The notes under the pieces are model-generated. The model ran no database searches. It was not told where the DNA came from and saw nothing but the letters and a program-made list of their open reading frames with translations. This document shows positions 17,984 through 27,073 of a DNA stretch of 64,000 nucleotides, one piece after another. The stretch is taken from assembly GCA_031549685.1 (NCBI GenBank), contig JAVBPG010000022.1:1-64000 (forward strand). The letters run 5' to 3'. Source of the stretch: JAITMY01 sp031549685 (GTDB taxonomy: Bacteria; Bacteroidota; Bacteroidia; Bacteroidales; UBA932). Position numbers and translations under genes: made by a program. The stretch's first letter is position 1. Every line of letters begins with the position of its first letter.

Positions 17984-18122
17984 TTGTTTTTGTGTTTTTT
18001 GTTTAAAATAAAGTGCAAAGATAAAAAACAATTGAGAATGGAGAATTGATAATTGAGAATGACAAATACCTATATTCTAATCATCCCAAAAACATTCCTA
18101 ATTCTCCATTCTCAATTCTCCA

Positions 18123-19871
18123 TTAAACGAGCTTGAGCTCTTCCGCAATGGTGTTAATCTTCTTATCCAGCACGGCGGTTACGGCCTCCACATCGTTTAC
18201 CGAGGGCAGGTTTTCGCGCACGCCGAAGTAGAACTTAATCTTAGGCTCGGTACCCGACGGGCGCACGGAAATAATGGTGCCATCCTCCGTCAGCCACTGT
18301 AGCACGTTCGATGTTCCGCCCCTTATTTCAATCTTACGCTTTTCGCCGCTTTTCACGTCCAGAATTTCGAGCGATTGGTAGTCGTAAATTTCCTTGATGG
18401 CCGAACCTGCCAACGATTTTGGAGGGTTGGCGCGGAAGTCAACCATCATTTGCTTGATGGCGGCCAGCCCGTCCATGCCCTTTTTGGTTACGGCAATTTG
18501 CTTCTCCTTGTAGTAGCCGTACTGCGTGTAGATGTAGTGCAGCAGGTCGAGCATGGTCATGCCCTGCTCCTTGGCCCAGGCGGCAACTTCGGCGGCCAAA
18601 CCGCAGCTCACAATCGCATCCTTGTCGCGTACCAGGCCGCCAACGTTGAAGCCAAAGCTCTCCTCGCCGCCGCCAATGTAGGTCATCTTGCCCTCATTCT
18701 CGCGCACAATTTCGGCAATATACTTAAAGCCCGTGTAACAGTTGTACCACTTCACTCCAAAACTTTCGGCCAAGCGGCCAATAAGTTCAGTGGATACAAT
18801 AGTTTTTACGGTAAATTCTTTACCCTGCAATTTTCCAAGTTCTTTCCAACGGCGCAGCAGGTAGTAGGTAAATATAGAGTTGGTTTGGTTGCCGTTGAGC
18901 AGCACAAACTCGCCCTTCTTATCGCGCACCGCCAGGGCAATGCGGTCGGCATCGGGGTCGGTGGCCATTACCATTTCGGCTCCCGTGGCCAGGGCCTTAT
19001 CCACCGCCATTTTGAGTGCGGTAGGCTCCTCGGGATTGGGCGAGTAAACAGTGGGGAAATTGCCGTCGTTCACATCCTGCTCGGGCACGTGGATGAGGTT
19101 GGTAAAGCCCATGCGCTTGAGCATTTCGGGCACCAGCTTCACGCCGCAGCCGTGCAGCGGGGTATATACGATTTTTATGTCGTTGTGCTTGGCAATGGCC
19201 TCGGGCGAAAGGCAAATCAAACCCTTGATGCCGTTGAGGTAAATGTCATCCACCTCGGCGCCTATGGTTTCGATTTTGCCCGCATCGCCGCTGAACTTTA
19301 CCTGCGCCGGGTCGGTAATGCTGTTTACCTCGTCGATAATATTCTTATCGTGCGGAGCCAGCACCTGCGCGCCGTCGTCCCAGTAGGCCTTGTAGCCGTT
19401 GTACTCCTTGGGGTTGTGCGAGGCCGTGAGCATTACGCCGCTCTGGCAGCCCAGCAGTCGAATGGCAAAGCTGAGCTCGGGCGTGGGGCGCAGCCCGTCG
19501 AAGAAGTAAACGTGAAAGCCGTTGGCGGCAAAAATCTCGGCCACGGTTTTTGCAAAAAACGGACTGTTGTTGCGGCAGTCGTGCGCAATGGCCACCTTGA
19601 TTTGCGGCAGCGAGGCAAAGGATTTTTTGAGGTAGTTGGCCAGGCCTTGCGTGGCCATGCCCACGGTGTACTTGTTCATGCGGTTGGTGCCCACTCCCAT
19701 GATACCGCGCAGACCGCCCGTACCGAATTCCAGGTTCTGGTAAAAGCTTTCCACCAGCTCTTTTTCGTTGTTCTGCATCAAGTCCTTGACCTGAGCCTTT
19801 GTTTCATCGTCAAAATTACCTGTAAGCCATGCATTTGCACGCTCCAATACATTTTTATCCACGTTACTCAT
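18123..19871 (-). CDS. pgm: Phosphoglucomutase/phosphomannomutase (alpha-D-phosphohexomutase)
   Basis: Interconverts hexose 1- and 6-phosphates. The 582-residue protein has the phosphoserine loop TASHNPKEYNG, the metal loop ATDPDADRIA, the sugar-specificity loop GGGEESFGF and the C-terminal phosphate-binding RPSGTEPKIKFYF. Length fits the PgcA/PGM2-like group. It heads a minus-strand set of nucleotide-sugar genes and could supply glucose 1-phosphate for UDP-glucose. The gap to fabG carries AATTGAGAATGGAGAATTG-type inverted words. Confidence 0.93.
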   Translation of the reverse strand: MSNVDKNVLERANAWLTGNFDDETKAQVKDLMQNNEKELVESFYQNLEFGTGGLRGIMGVGTNRMNKYTVGMATQGLANYLKKSFASLPQIKVAIAHDCRNNSPFFAKTVAEIFAANGFHVYFFDGLRPTPELSFAIRLLGCQSGVMLTASHNPKEYNGYKAYWDDGAQVLAPHDKNIIDEVNSITDPAQVKFSGDAGKIETIGAEVDDIYLNGIKGLICLSPEAIAKHNDIKIVYTPLHGCGVKLVPEMLKRMGFTNLIHVPEQDVNDGNFPTVYSPNPEEPTALKMAVDKALATGAEMVMATDPDADRIALAVRDKKGEFVLLNGNQTNSIFTYYLLRRWKELGKLQGKEFTVKTIVSTELIGRLAESFGVKWYNCYTGFKYIAEIVRENEGKMTYIGGGEESFGFNVGGLVRDKDAIVSCGLAAEVAAWAKEQGMTMLDLLHYIYTQYGYYKEKQIAVTKKGMDGLAAIKQMMVDFRANPPKSLAGSAIKEIYDYQSLEILDVKSGEKRKIEIRGGTSNVLQWLTEDGTIISVRPSGTEPKIKFYFGVRENLPSVNDVEAVTAVLDKKINTIAEELKLV

Positions 19872-19933
19872 AGTTTTACGATTTATGAATTATTACTTGC
19901 GATTTATTATTGATGAATCAATCTCAACCTTGG

Positions 19934-20061
19934 CGTCATTGCGAGGAGGAACGACGAAGCAATCTCTGTCATTCTGAGTGACACGAAGAATCTCTATTCC
20001 AAACTACTTTGCCTAGATATTGAGATTGCTTCGTCCTCCGTCCCTCGTTCTCGCAATGACG
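19934..20061. repeat. Intergenic hairpin repeat, GTCATTGCGAG type
   Basis: CGTCATTGCGAG (19934-19945) pairs with CTCGCAATGACG (20050-20061), and inner GAAGCAATCTC pairs with GAGATTGCTTC. The core holds a second repeat type, GTCATTCTGAGTGACACGAAG. A related element, GGATATCCTTCACTTCGTTC, lies just after at 20087-20117. A second copy of the outer type is at 21020-21113. Confidence 0.85.
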
Positions 20062-20130
20062 TTCTTGAATAGCATTATGCGAACTGGATATCCTTCACTT
20101 CGTTCAGGATGACAGCTGGCAAAGACTTAG

Positions 20131-20997
20131 CTACTTCAACTTCTCCACGACTTTTCTCAAGCTATCCTTCCAGTACGGAATTTCCACGCCGTAGGTTTGC
20201 TTTAGCTTTGCCTTGTTCAGCACGCTGTAGTGCGGACGCTGAGCGGGTGTTGGGTAGTCTTTGCTTTCTATCGGAAAAACCTTACACGGACGGCTCCCCA
20301 GCTCCATTACTTCACGCGCAAAATCGTACCAGCTGCACACGCCCTCGTTGCTGTAGTGGTACACGCCGCCGACAAACGGGCAGGCTCCACCGCCGACTTT
20401 TTCAATCACGGCTGCAATGCATGCTGCCAAATCGGCCGCGTTGGTGGGTGTTCCCACCTGGTCAAACACCACGTTGAGCGTAGGTTTTTCAGCACCCAGA
20501 CGCAGCATGGTTTTTACAAAGTTGTTGCCAAATATGGAGTACAGCCATGCTGTGCGAATTACCATACTCTTGCCATACGCCAGCGCAAATTGCTCGCCCT
20601 GCAGCTTTGTGCGCCCGTACTCCGACTGCGGATTTACCTCATCTTCCTCCTTATAGGGAAGGTATCCCATGCCGTCAAAAACGTAATCGGTGGAAACATG
20701 AATGAAGTAGGCTCCGCTATTTTTTGCTGCCTCCGCTAAATTTTTCACGGCGGTGGCATTTATCAGCGTAGCCAAATCCTTTTCCGCCTCGGCCTTATCT
20801 ACAGCGGTGTACGCAGCGCAATTTACAATAAATTTCGGTTGGTGCAGCTCGCAGTAGCTATTTACCTGAGCAGCATTTGTAATATCCAAATCCGCCACAT
20901 CGGTAAATAAGAACTCCACCCCCGACATGCGCTTAGCGCACTCCTTGAGCTCGCTGCCCAGCTGCCCGTTACTTCCCGTTACTAATACTTTTATCAT
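20131..20997 (-). CDS. rfbD: dTDP-4-dehydrorhamnose reductase
   Basis: Last step of dTDP-L-rhamnose synthesis, an SDR-fold reductase. The 288 residues have the normal family length. The start is VLVTGSNGQLGSELKE, followed by NCAAYTAVDKAE, STDYVFDG and the catalytic YGRTKLQGE (Tyr-x-x-x-Lys). The other rhamnose genes (rfbA, B, C) are not in the window. The neighbours are other nucleotide-sugar enzymes, and hairpin repeats lie on both sides. Confidence 0.93.
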   Translation of the reverse strand: MIKVLVTGSNGQLGSELKECAKRMSGVEFLFTDVADLDITNAAQVNSYCELHQPKFIVNCAAYTAVDKAEAEKDLATLINATAVKNLAEAAKNSGAYFIHVSTDYVFDGMGYLPYKEEDEVNPQSEYGRTKLQGEQFALAYGKSMVIRTAWLYSIFGNNFVKTMLRLGAEKPTLNVVFDQVGTPTNAADLAACIAAVIEKVGGGACPFVGGVYHYSNEGVCSWYDFAREVMELGSRPCKVFPIESKDYPTPAQRPHYSVLNKAKLKQTYGVEIPYWKDSLRKVVEKLK

Positions 20998-21019
20998 AAA
21001 AAACTATTCTCAATCATAG

Positions 21020-21113
21020 CGTCATTGCGAGCAAAGCGAAGCAATCTTTATTTTGGCAAAGCCAACTATAGTTTGAGATTGCTTCGTCCTCGTTCCTCGT
21101 CCTCGCAATGACG
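21020..21113. repeat. Intergenic hairpin repeat, GTCATTGCGAG type (second copy)
   Basis: CGTCATTGCGAG at 21020-21031 and CTCGCAATGACG at 21102-21113 form the outer stem; GCGAAGCAATCT and AGATTGCTTCG form the inner one. It fills the gap between rfbD and the UDP-xylose synthase gene. Confidence 0.85.
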
Positions 21114-21119
21114 AATACT

Positions 21120-22055
21120 TTAAACTTTACTTCTAAAATACGCTATCGTCTTAATCAATCCTTCCTCCAGCTGCACGTTGGGCTTCCAGCCGCTGAGCAA
21201 GTCGTAGGCCTTTTTAATATCGGGCTGACGCTGCCTCGGGTCGTCGGAGGGGAGGGGTTTGAAAATTAACTTCGACGTTGAACCGGTCAGCTTGATTACC
21301 TTTTCTGCCAGCTCCAGCATGGTAAATTCGTTGGGATTTCCTACGTTTACGGGGCCCGTAACGTTGTCGGGCGTGGCCATAAGGCGCGCCATCCCCTCCA
21401 CCAAATCGTCCACGTACTGGAAGCTGCGCGTTTGCGTTCCATCGCCGTAAATGGTAATATCCTCGCCGCGCAGGGCCTGCACGATGAAGTTCGACACCAC
21501 GCGCCCGTCGTCGGGATTCATGCGCGGCCCGTAGGTGTTGAATATGCGAATGATTTTGATGCGCACGTTGTTTTGTCGGTGGTAGTCCATGAACAAGGTT
21601 TCGGCGCAGCGCTTGCCCTCGTCGTAGCACGAGCGGATGCCAATGGGGTTTACGTTGCCCCAGTAGCTCTCGGGCTGCGGATGCACATCGGGGTCGCCGT
21701 ACACCTCGCTGGTGGAGGCTTGTAGCACCTTGGCCTTTACACGTTTTGCCAAACCCAGCATATTGATAGCACCCATTACCGATGTCTTCACTGTTTTAAT
21801 CGGGTTGTACTGGTAGTGCACTGGCGAGGCGGGGCAGGCCAGGTTGTAGATTTCGTCCACCTCGGCGTAAAACGGCGTGGTTACATCGTGGCGCACCAGC
21901 TCAAAGTAGGGGTTGCTCAGCAGGTGGGCAATATTCTCCTTGCTTCCCGTAAAGTAGTTGTCGAGGCAAACCACATCGTTACCCTCGTTGAGCAGGCGCT
22001 CGCACAAGTGCGACCCTATAAATCCGGCGCCGCCGGTGATGAGAATTCTTTTCAT
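21120..22055 (-). CDS. uxs: UDP-glucuronate decarboxylase (UDP-xylose synthase)
   Basis: An NAD-dependent SDR that turns UDP-glucuronate into UDP-xylose. The 311 residues include ILITGGAGFIGSHLCERL, the UXS-typical ELVRHDVT and NLACPASPVHYQ, STSEVYGDP, the catalytic YDEGKR (Tyr-x-x-x-Lys) and RIFNTYGPRM. Ugd encoded just upstream makes its substrate, so the pair forms a UDP-glucose to UDP-xylose route for surface glycans. Confidence 0.92.
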   Translation of the reverse strand: MKRILITGGAGFIGSHLCERLLNEGNDVVCLDNYFTGSKENIAHLLSNPYFELVRHDVTTPFYAEVDEIYNLACPASPVHYQYNPIKTVKTSVMGAINMLGLAKRVKAKVLQASTSEVYGDPDVHPQPESYWGNVNPIGIRSCYDEGKRCAETLFMDYHRQNNVRIKIIRIFNTYGPRMNPDDGRVVSNFIVQALRGEDITIYGDGTQTRSFQYVDDLVEGMARLMATPDNVTGPVNVGNPNEFTMLELAEKVIKLTGSTSKLIFKPLPSDDPRQRQPDIKKAYDLLSGWKPNVQLEEGLIKTIAYFRSKV

Positions 22056-22082
22056 TTTGTAATATCAAACATTAATCCATAT

Positions 22083-22168
22083 TGTCATTGCGGGCTTGAC
22101 CCGCAATCTCCCACCTAATTTTAGGATGCAGTTAGTGACGGAGATCCCGAATCAAGTTCGGGATGACA
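22083..22168. repeat. Intergenic hairpin repeat, GCGGGCTTGACCCGC type
   Basis: TGTCATTGCGGGCTTGACC is a self-pairing half. It is followed by a second half, GGAGATCCCGAATCAAGTTC and GGGATGACA. Related copies are at 32601-32679, 43646-43726 and 57189-57251. Confidence 0.8.
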
Positions 22169-22193
22169 AGCAGCAGCATGTTACTGCCACTGC

Positions 22194-23519
22194 CTACTGC
22201 AGCTTCCTCCTTCCTATTCCGTAGTACACAAATCCCTGCTCCTTCATTTCCGCCGGTTCGTAAATGTTGCGCCCGTCAAAAACTACGGGTTGCTTGAGCG
22301 CCTGCTTGGCGGCGGCGTAGTCAAACACGCGGAACTCCGACCACTCGGTCATCAGCGCCAAGGCATCGGCGCCCTGCAGGGCTTCGTAGGCCGACTTGGC
22401 GTACTCAACGGTGTTGCCCAAATACTTTTGCGCCTCGTGCATGGCCACCGGGTCGTAGGCTACCACCGTTGCGCCGTTCTCGACTAAGCGGCGGACAACC
22501 GTGAGCGCAGGTGCCTCGCGCATATCGTCGGTGTTGGGCTTGAACGAAAGCCCCCACACCGCAATGCGGCGACCTTTTACATTGCCCTTGAAGAATGCAC
22601 GTATTTTATTAAAAATCAAATCTTTTTGACGCTCATTTACGTACTCTACCGCCTTGAGAATTTCGAGCTCGGGGCCGTACTCGGTGGCGGTTTTAATAAT
22701 GGCCTTCACATCCTTGGGGAAGCAGCTGCCGCCGTAGCCCGCGCCGGGGTAAATGAACTTGCTGCCGATGCGCGGGTCGCTGCCAATGCCCTTGCGCACC
22801 AGCGTGGCGTCGGCGCCAACGAGCTCGCACAGGTTGGCAATGTCGTTCATAAAGCTGATTTTGGTGGCCAGCATGGCGTTGGCGGCGTACTTGGTCAGCT
22901 CCGACGAGGCGATATCCATAAAAATAATAGGGTGCCCGTTGAGCAGGAAGGGCTTGTAGAGGCGCTCCATCGTTTTTTGCGCCAGCTCGCTCTCCACTCC
23001 CACCACAATGCGGTCGGGCTTGAGGAAATCGTCAATGGCGTTACCCTCCTTCAGGAACTCGGGGTTGGAGGCCACATCAAAGGGCAGCTTTACGCCGCGC
23101 TTATCAAGCTCGGCCTGCACGGCGCTTTTTACCTTTTGCGAGGTGCCCACCGGAACCGTGCTTTTGGTTACCACCACCATGTAGTGGTCAAGGTTTTTTC
23201 CAACCTCTGAAGCTACCTGCAGCACGTATTTCAGGTCGGCGCTGCCGTCCTCGTCGGAGGGTGTGCCCACGGCAATAAATACTACATCGGCATCCTTTAT
23301 GCTTTCGGCCAGCGAGGTGGTAAAATGCAGCCGTCCTTTCTCTGCATTGCGCTTCACCACATCCTCCAGGCCCGGCTCCCAAATGGGGATTTGCCCGGCC
23401 TTGAGCATGTCCACCTTCGACTTATTAATATCCACGCAGGTAACGTTAATGCCCGTTTCGGCAAAACACGCGCCGCTAACCAATCCTACGTAACCCGTAC
23501 CAACAACCGATATTTTCAT
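22194..23519 (-). CDS. ugd: UDP-glucose 6-dehydrogenase
   Basis: Oxidises UDP-glucose to UDP-glucuronate with two NAD+. The 441-residue enzyme starts with MKISVVGTGYVGLVSGACFAE, has the central GNAIDDFLKPDRIVVG, the catalytic Cys in GAGYGGSCFPKDV, and the C-terminal UDP-binding region (GLSFKPNTDDMREAPA). It is the most upstream gene of the nucleotide-sugar block and lies next to uxs, which consumes its product. Confidence 0.96.
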   Translation of the reverse strand: MKISVVGTGYVGLVSGACFAETGINVTCVDINKSKVDMLKAGQIPIWEPGLEDVVKRNAEKGRLHFTTSLAESIKDADVVFIAVGTPSDEDGSADLKYVLQVASEVGKNLDHYMVVVTKSTVPVGTSQKVKSAVQAELDKRGVKLPFDVASNPEFLKEGNAIDDFLKPDRIVVGVESELAQKTMERLYKPFLLNGHPIIFMDIASSELTKYAANAMLATKISFMNDIANLCELVGADATLVRKGIGSDPRIGSKFIYPGAGYGGSCFPKDVKAIIKTATEYGPELEILKAVEYVNERQKDLIFNKIRAFFKGNVKGRRIAVWGLSFKPNTDDMREAPALTVVRRLVENGATVVAYDPVAMHEAQKYLGNTVEYAKSAYEALQGADALALMTEWSEFRVFDYAAAKQALKQPVVFDGRNIYEPAEMKEQGFVYYGIGRRKLQ

Positions 23520-23718
23520 TGCTTTACTTTATTTTTTTATTGGGTAGAACCACAAAGATAATGAAAAATGGGATGAGGTGCGGTTAAATCTGATTTTCAT
23601 AATCAAATCCGAATTTATTTTGCTTCAACCCTTTATACTTTCACCAAAAATGTGTAACATTACACTCCTTTTTTACGCGAGTGCTTTGGGAGTATCACTG
23701 AAAAAATCAACACGCTTT

Positions 23719-25077
23719 ATGGACAGAAGAAAATTCTTGCGCAGCGCAGGCATGGCCTTGGCTGCTGCGGCCGTAGCTTCGAGGTCAATGGATGCGCTGG
23801 CGCAAAGCCCTTTGACGGGCGGTAAAAAGTTGCGCCTGGCTATGGTGGGTACCGGCCATAGGGGAGGCCGCATGTGGGGAAGCTCCGTGAGGGCCGAGTA
23901 CGGCGACATGGTGGAGTTTGTGGGCCTGTGCGACATTAACCCCGGGCGCCTGGAGCATGTGGCCAAGTATATAGGTGTGGGTAGTGAGTGCAAGCTCTAC
24001 ACCGATTTCGATAAGATGCTGCTCGAGCAAAAGCCCGACATGCTCATTGTTACCACGGTGGATGCCACGCACGATGAGTTTATTGTGAAGGGGCTCAACG
24101 CCGGGTGTAACATTGTTACCGAAAAGCCCATGACCACCGACGAACTAAAGTGCCAGGCCATACTCGACGCCGAGCGCCGGAGCGGAAAAAAGGTCATTGT
24201 AACTTTTAACTACCGCTACTCGCCGCACCGCCAAAAAATTTACGAGCTGCTGCGCGAGGGGCGCGTAGGCGAGGTAACCTCGGTGGACTTCCACTGGTAC
24301 CTGAACACGAGCCACGGCGCCGACTACTTTCGCCGCTGGCACCGCCTGGTCGAAAAGGGAGGATCGCTGTGGGTGCACAAGGCCAGCCACCACTTCGACC
24401 TGCTGGGCTGGTGGCTGGAGTCCGAACCCGAAAGCGTGTACGCCCTTGGCTCGCTCGATTTTTACGGAAAAAACGGGAAGCTGCGCGCCACCGGCTGCCG
24501 GGCTTGCCCGCATACCAAGGAGTGCAAGTTCTTTTTTGATATTACCAAAAACGAGTACCTCTACAACCTGTACTGCAAAAATGAGCAGTACGATGGCTAC
24601 CTGCGCGATGGCTGCGTGTTTAAGGAGGATATCAATATTTTTGACAAAATGGCGGCTACCATTAAGTACGCCAACGGAGTGCAGGTAGCATACTCGCTCA
24701 CAGCCTACTCGCCCTACGAGGGCTACCGCATTGCCTTCAACGGCACCAAGGGGCGCCTCGAGGCATGGATAAGGGAGGACAAGGCCGCGCCCGGCAGCGA
24801 TACCGGCTACGACGAGCTGACCCTGCTTACCAACTTCGGTGGCGTTGAGACCTTTCGCATACCCCAGGCCGAGGGGCACGGCGGCGGCGATGTGCGGCTG
24901 AAGGATAAAATATTTCGCTACCCCAACGCCGAGGATAAGTACCGGCAGGCGGCCGGATCGCGCGATGGGGCCATGGCCATACTTACCGGCGTGGCGGCGC
25001 GACAAAGCATTGGTACAGGGAAGGTTATTCGCATAGCCGACCTCAGCGACCTGGTGCCGCAAGTCGCAAAGGCATAA
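23719..25077 (+). CDS. Tat-exported Gfo/Idh/MocA family oxidoreductase
   Basis: A 452-residue NAD(P)-dependent sugar oxidoreductase-fold protein. The N-terminus MDRRKFLRSAGMALAAA is a twin-arginine signal, ending near ALAQ. A Rossmann domain follows (LAMVGTGHRGGRMW), then the family EKP at 135-137 and KASHHFD at 221-227. Cofactor folded before export agrees with Tat transport; GH109-type glycosidases share this architecture, so either an oxidoreductase or an NAD-assisted glycosidase is possible. Five cysteines (260, 263, 269, 286, 299) cluster in an inserted segment. I chose the ATG at 23719 because it gives the Tat signal. It stands alone. Confidence 0.85.
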   Translation: MDRRKFLRSAGMALAAAAVASRSMDALAQSPLTGGKKLRLAMVGTGHRGGRMWGSSVRAEYGDMVEFVGLCDINPGRLEHVAKYIGVGSECKLYTDFDKMLLEQKPDMLIVTTVDATHDEFIVKGLNAGCNIVTEKPMTTDELKCQAILDAERRSGKKVIVTFNYRYSPHRQKIYELLREGRVGEVTSVDFHWYLNTSHGADYFRRWHRLVEKGGSLWVHKASHHFDLLGWWLESEPESVYALGSLDFYGKNGKLRATGCRACPHTKECKFFFDITKNEYLYNLYCKNEQYDGYLRDGCVFKEDINIFDKMAATIKYANGVQVAYSLTAYSPYEGYRIAFNGTKGRLEAWIREDKAAPGSDTGYDELTLLTNFGGVETFRIPQAEGHGGGDVRLKDKIFRYPNAEDKYRQAAGSRDGAMAILTGVAARQSIGTGKVIRIADLSDLVPQVAKA

Positions 25078-25115
25078 AAAATTGTTGTAAAACAAAAAAT
25101 AGAGCGTTTTTTTAG

Positions 25116-25147
25116 CTTTCCTTAAAGTATTTTTTTGATTACTTTTG
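25116..25147 (+). promoter_or_regulatory. Putative promoter of the second MATE gene
   Basis: TTTC at 25116-25119, 20 bases, then TACTTTTG at 25140-25147 (TAnnTTTG). The ATG is 63 bases further on. Confidence 0.5.
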
Positions 25148-25209
25148 CAACTTGTTGTTGCACACTGTTGGATAATGGAGAGAGAAGCACATAAAACAGC
25201 ACCTGTATC

Positions 25210-26571
25210 ATGAAAAACATGACTACAGGACCTGTGGGGAAGCAAATTTGTATGTTTGCGCTTCCCATCTTGGTGGCGGAGTTTTTGCAGGAAATGCACT
25301 ACGCCGTAGATAGCTTTATAGCTGGTAACTACCTGCGGGGTGGAAGCAGCTTGGCTATTGCCGCCATTGGGTCTACGTGGTATGTCATGCTGCTCTTCTT
25401 CTCGTTTTTGGTGGGTTTTAGCATTGGTGGCTCGGTAGTTATAGCACAGTTTGTGGGTGCCCGTAAGGAGGCCCGACTGGGGAATACTATTACCACCCTC
25501 ATTATTGCCCTGCTGGTAGCTGCACCTGTTATTAGCGCCATATCCTTTTTCTTTGCCGACGACCTGCTGAGGCTCCTGCGCGTGCCGCGCGAGATAATGC
25601 CCTTGGCCATAGCCTACCTGCGCACGCTGCTGGTGGGGCTTATTTTTATGATTGGCTACAGCCAGGTGAGCGCCATTTACCGCGGCCTGGGCGACGCCAA
25701 AACTCCTCTACTACTAGTGCTGCTTTCCATTACGCTCAACACCATTTTTAGCCTTACCTTCATTTTTGTTTTCAACATAGGAATTGTCGGCTTAGGTGTT
25801 GCCACCATTACCGCTCAGGGTATTGCCTTCGTGGTGGGCATTGCTTTATTGATGTACAGGGATAGGCTCATCCCGCGCAAGCTTAAGGAGTGGAAGTTCA
25901 ACTTTCGCATTTGGGTTAAGGTAATGAAGCTGGCTGCGCCGGTGGGGTTGGACATGATGTTTGTGGCGGGCAGCCTGCTGGCCATTGCCGTGTTTATCAA
26001 CGATTCGGGGCCTAACGTAATAGCTGCCATAACCATAGCGCAAACCGTGGACGAGCTGGTGCTGGTGGTGGGTATGGCCTTGGCCGGAGCGGTATCGGTA
26101 TTTGTGGGGCAAAACCTTGCGGCAGGACAGTACCAAAGGGCAAGAAAGGGTGTAGTAGTGGGGGCGGTCATAGCGCTGGGCGTGGCTGTGCTGGCTACCG
26201 TTTTTGCCATATTTGGCAGCGAGCCGCTGGCGCGCATGTTTACCAACAACCTGAATATTGTTGCCATAGTAAAGGAGTATTTGTTCATTGTAGGCATATT
26301 TTACGTTGTTTATACCACAACCTTGGTGGTAACCGGAGCGCTGCAGGGAGCCGGCAGAACCATACTCCCCATGATAGCCTCGCTGCTATCGCTGTGGGTG
26401 GTGCGCGTACCGCTAACCTGGATATTGTCCGACCGCATAGGGCCTAAAGGCATTTGGTGGGCGCAGGTGGTTGCGTGGATTCTATGTTACTTTATCATAA
26501 TAGGTTATGCCCGCTTTACTAAGCTTGGTATGATGCTGAAGCAGAAGGACAAAGATTTGAACAGCAAATAG
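25210..26571 (+). CDS. MATE family efflux transporter (second paralogue)
   Basis: A 453-residue, about twelve-helix MATE exporter of the same subfamily as the gene at 12429-13754. The starts (MTTGPVGKQ against MTTGKVAGR) and segments such as ALPILVAEFLQEMHYAVDSF correspond almost position by position. The substrate is unknown. It is single-gene, with its own promoter and a strong terminator at 26591-26628. Confidence 0.9.
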   Translation: MKNMTTGPVGKQICMFALPILVAEFLQEMHYAVDSFIAGNYLRGGSSLAIAAIGSTWYVMLLFFSFLVGFSIGGSVVIAQFVGARKEARLGNTITTLIIALLVAAPVISAISFFFADDLLRLLRVPREIMPLAIAYLRTLLVGLIFMIGYSQVSAIYRGLGDAKTPLLLVLLSITLNTIFSLTFIFVFNIGIVGLGVATITAQGIAFVVGIALLMYRDRLIPRKLKEWKFNFRIWVKVMKLAAPVGLDMMFVAGSLLAIAVFINDSGPNVIAAITIAQTVDELVLVVGMALAGAVSVFVGQNLAAGQYQRARKGVVVGAVIALGVAVLATVFAIFGSEPLARMFTNNLNIVAIVKEYLFIVGIFYVVYTTTLVVTGALQGAGRTILPMIASLLSLWVVRVPLTWILSDRIGPKGIWWAQVVAWILCYFIIIGYARFTKLGMMLKQKDKDLNSK

Positions 26572-26590
26572 TAAGCTTGAACAAAAGCGA

Positions 26591-26628
26591 AGGCCGATGC
26601 TAACTTGCTTAGCATCGGCCTCTTTTTT
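26591..26628. terminator. Rho-independent terminator
   Basis: AGGCCGATGCTAA (26591-26603) pairs perfectly with TTAGCATCGGCCT (26609-26621) around CTTGC, followed by T6. It lies between the convergent MATE and VOC genes. Confidence 0.9.
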
Positions 26629-26653
26629 CATCCGGTAGTAGGGTAGCGCAACC

Positions 26654-27073
26654 CTATTCGCAACCCACCATCCAGCTAATGCCGAATTTATCAACGAGCA
26701 TGCCGAACATGGGTGCCCAAAAGGTTTGCTGCAGCGGCATGGTAACTTGCCCGCCCGCAGCCAGGCCCTTGAAAATCTTGCCGGCTTCCTCGGCGTTGGC
26801 GGCGCTGACCGATAGCGAAATGTTGTTACCCACCGTGGGCTTCATGCCCAGCTCCGCGCTCATATCGCAGCCCAGCAGCATGGTTTCCTTGCTAATGGGC
26901 AAGCCAATGTGCATAATTTTATCCTGCAGCGCCTCGGGAATGGGCCTATCGGCCGAGGGCATATCCTTGTAGCGCCCCAGGTAGCTAAACTCACCGCCGA
27001 AAACCGATTGGTAGAAGTTGAACGCCTCCTCGCAGGTGCCTTCAAAGCTCAGGTAGCAGCATACTGTTGCCAT
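26654..27073 (-). CDS. VOC family (PhnB-like) protein
   Basis: A 139-residue glyoxalase/bleomycin-resistance-fold protein of the PhnB type: VCCYLSFEGTCEEAFNFYQSVFGGEF at the start, HIGLPISKETMLLGCDM in the middle and FGMLVDKFGISWMVGCE at the end. The family contains many small metal- or ligand-binding proteins without assigned reactions, so no function is claimed. A TACCTTTG -7 box lies on the minus strand at 27119-27126. Confidence 0.85.
   Translation of the reverse strand: MATVCCYLSFEGTCEEAFNFYQSVFGGEFSYLGRYKDMPSADRPIPEALQDKIMHIGLPISKETMLLGCDMSAELGMKPTVGNNISLSVSAANAEEAGKIFKGLAAGGQVTMPLQQTFWAPMFGMLVDKFGISWMVGCE

Noticed and set aside
18375..19913. Long plus-strand open frame (512 codons) opposite pgm
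   Set aside because: It mirrors the phosphoglucomutase gene; the protein has no domain pattern and many His/Val/Gly runs typical of antisense frames in GC-rich genes. The same applies to frames opposite the GH3 fusion (1926-2912), ppk1 (15497-16339) and the OstA-like gene (35593-36936).
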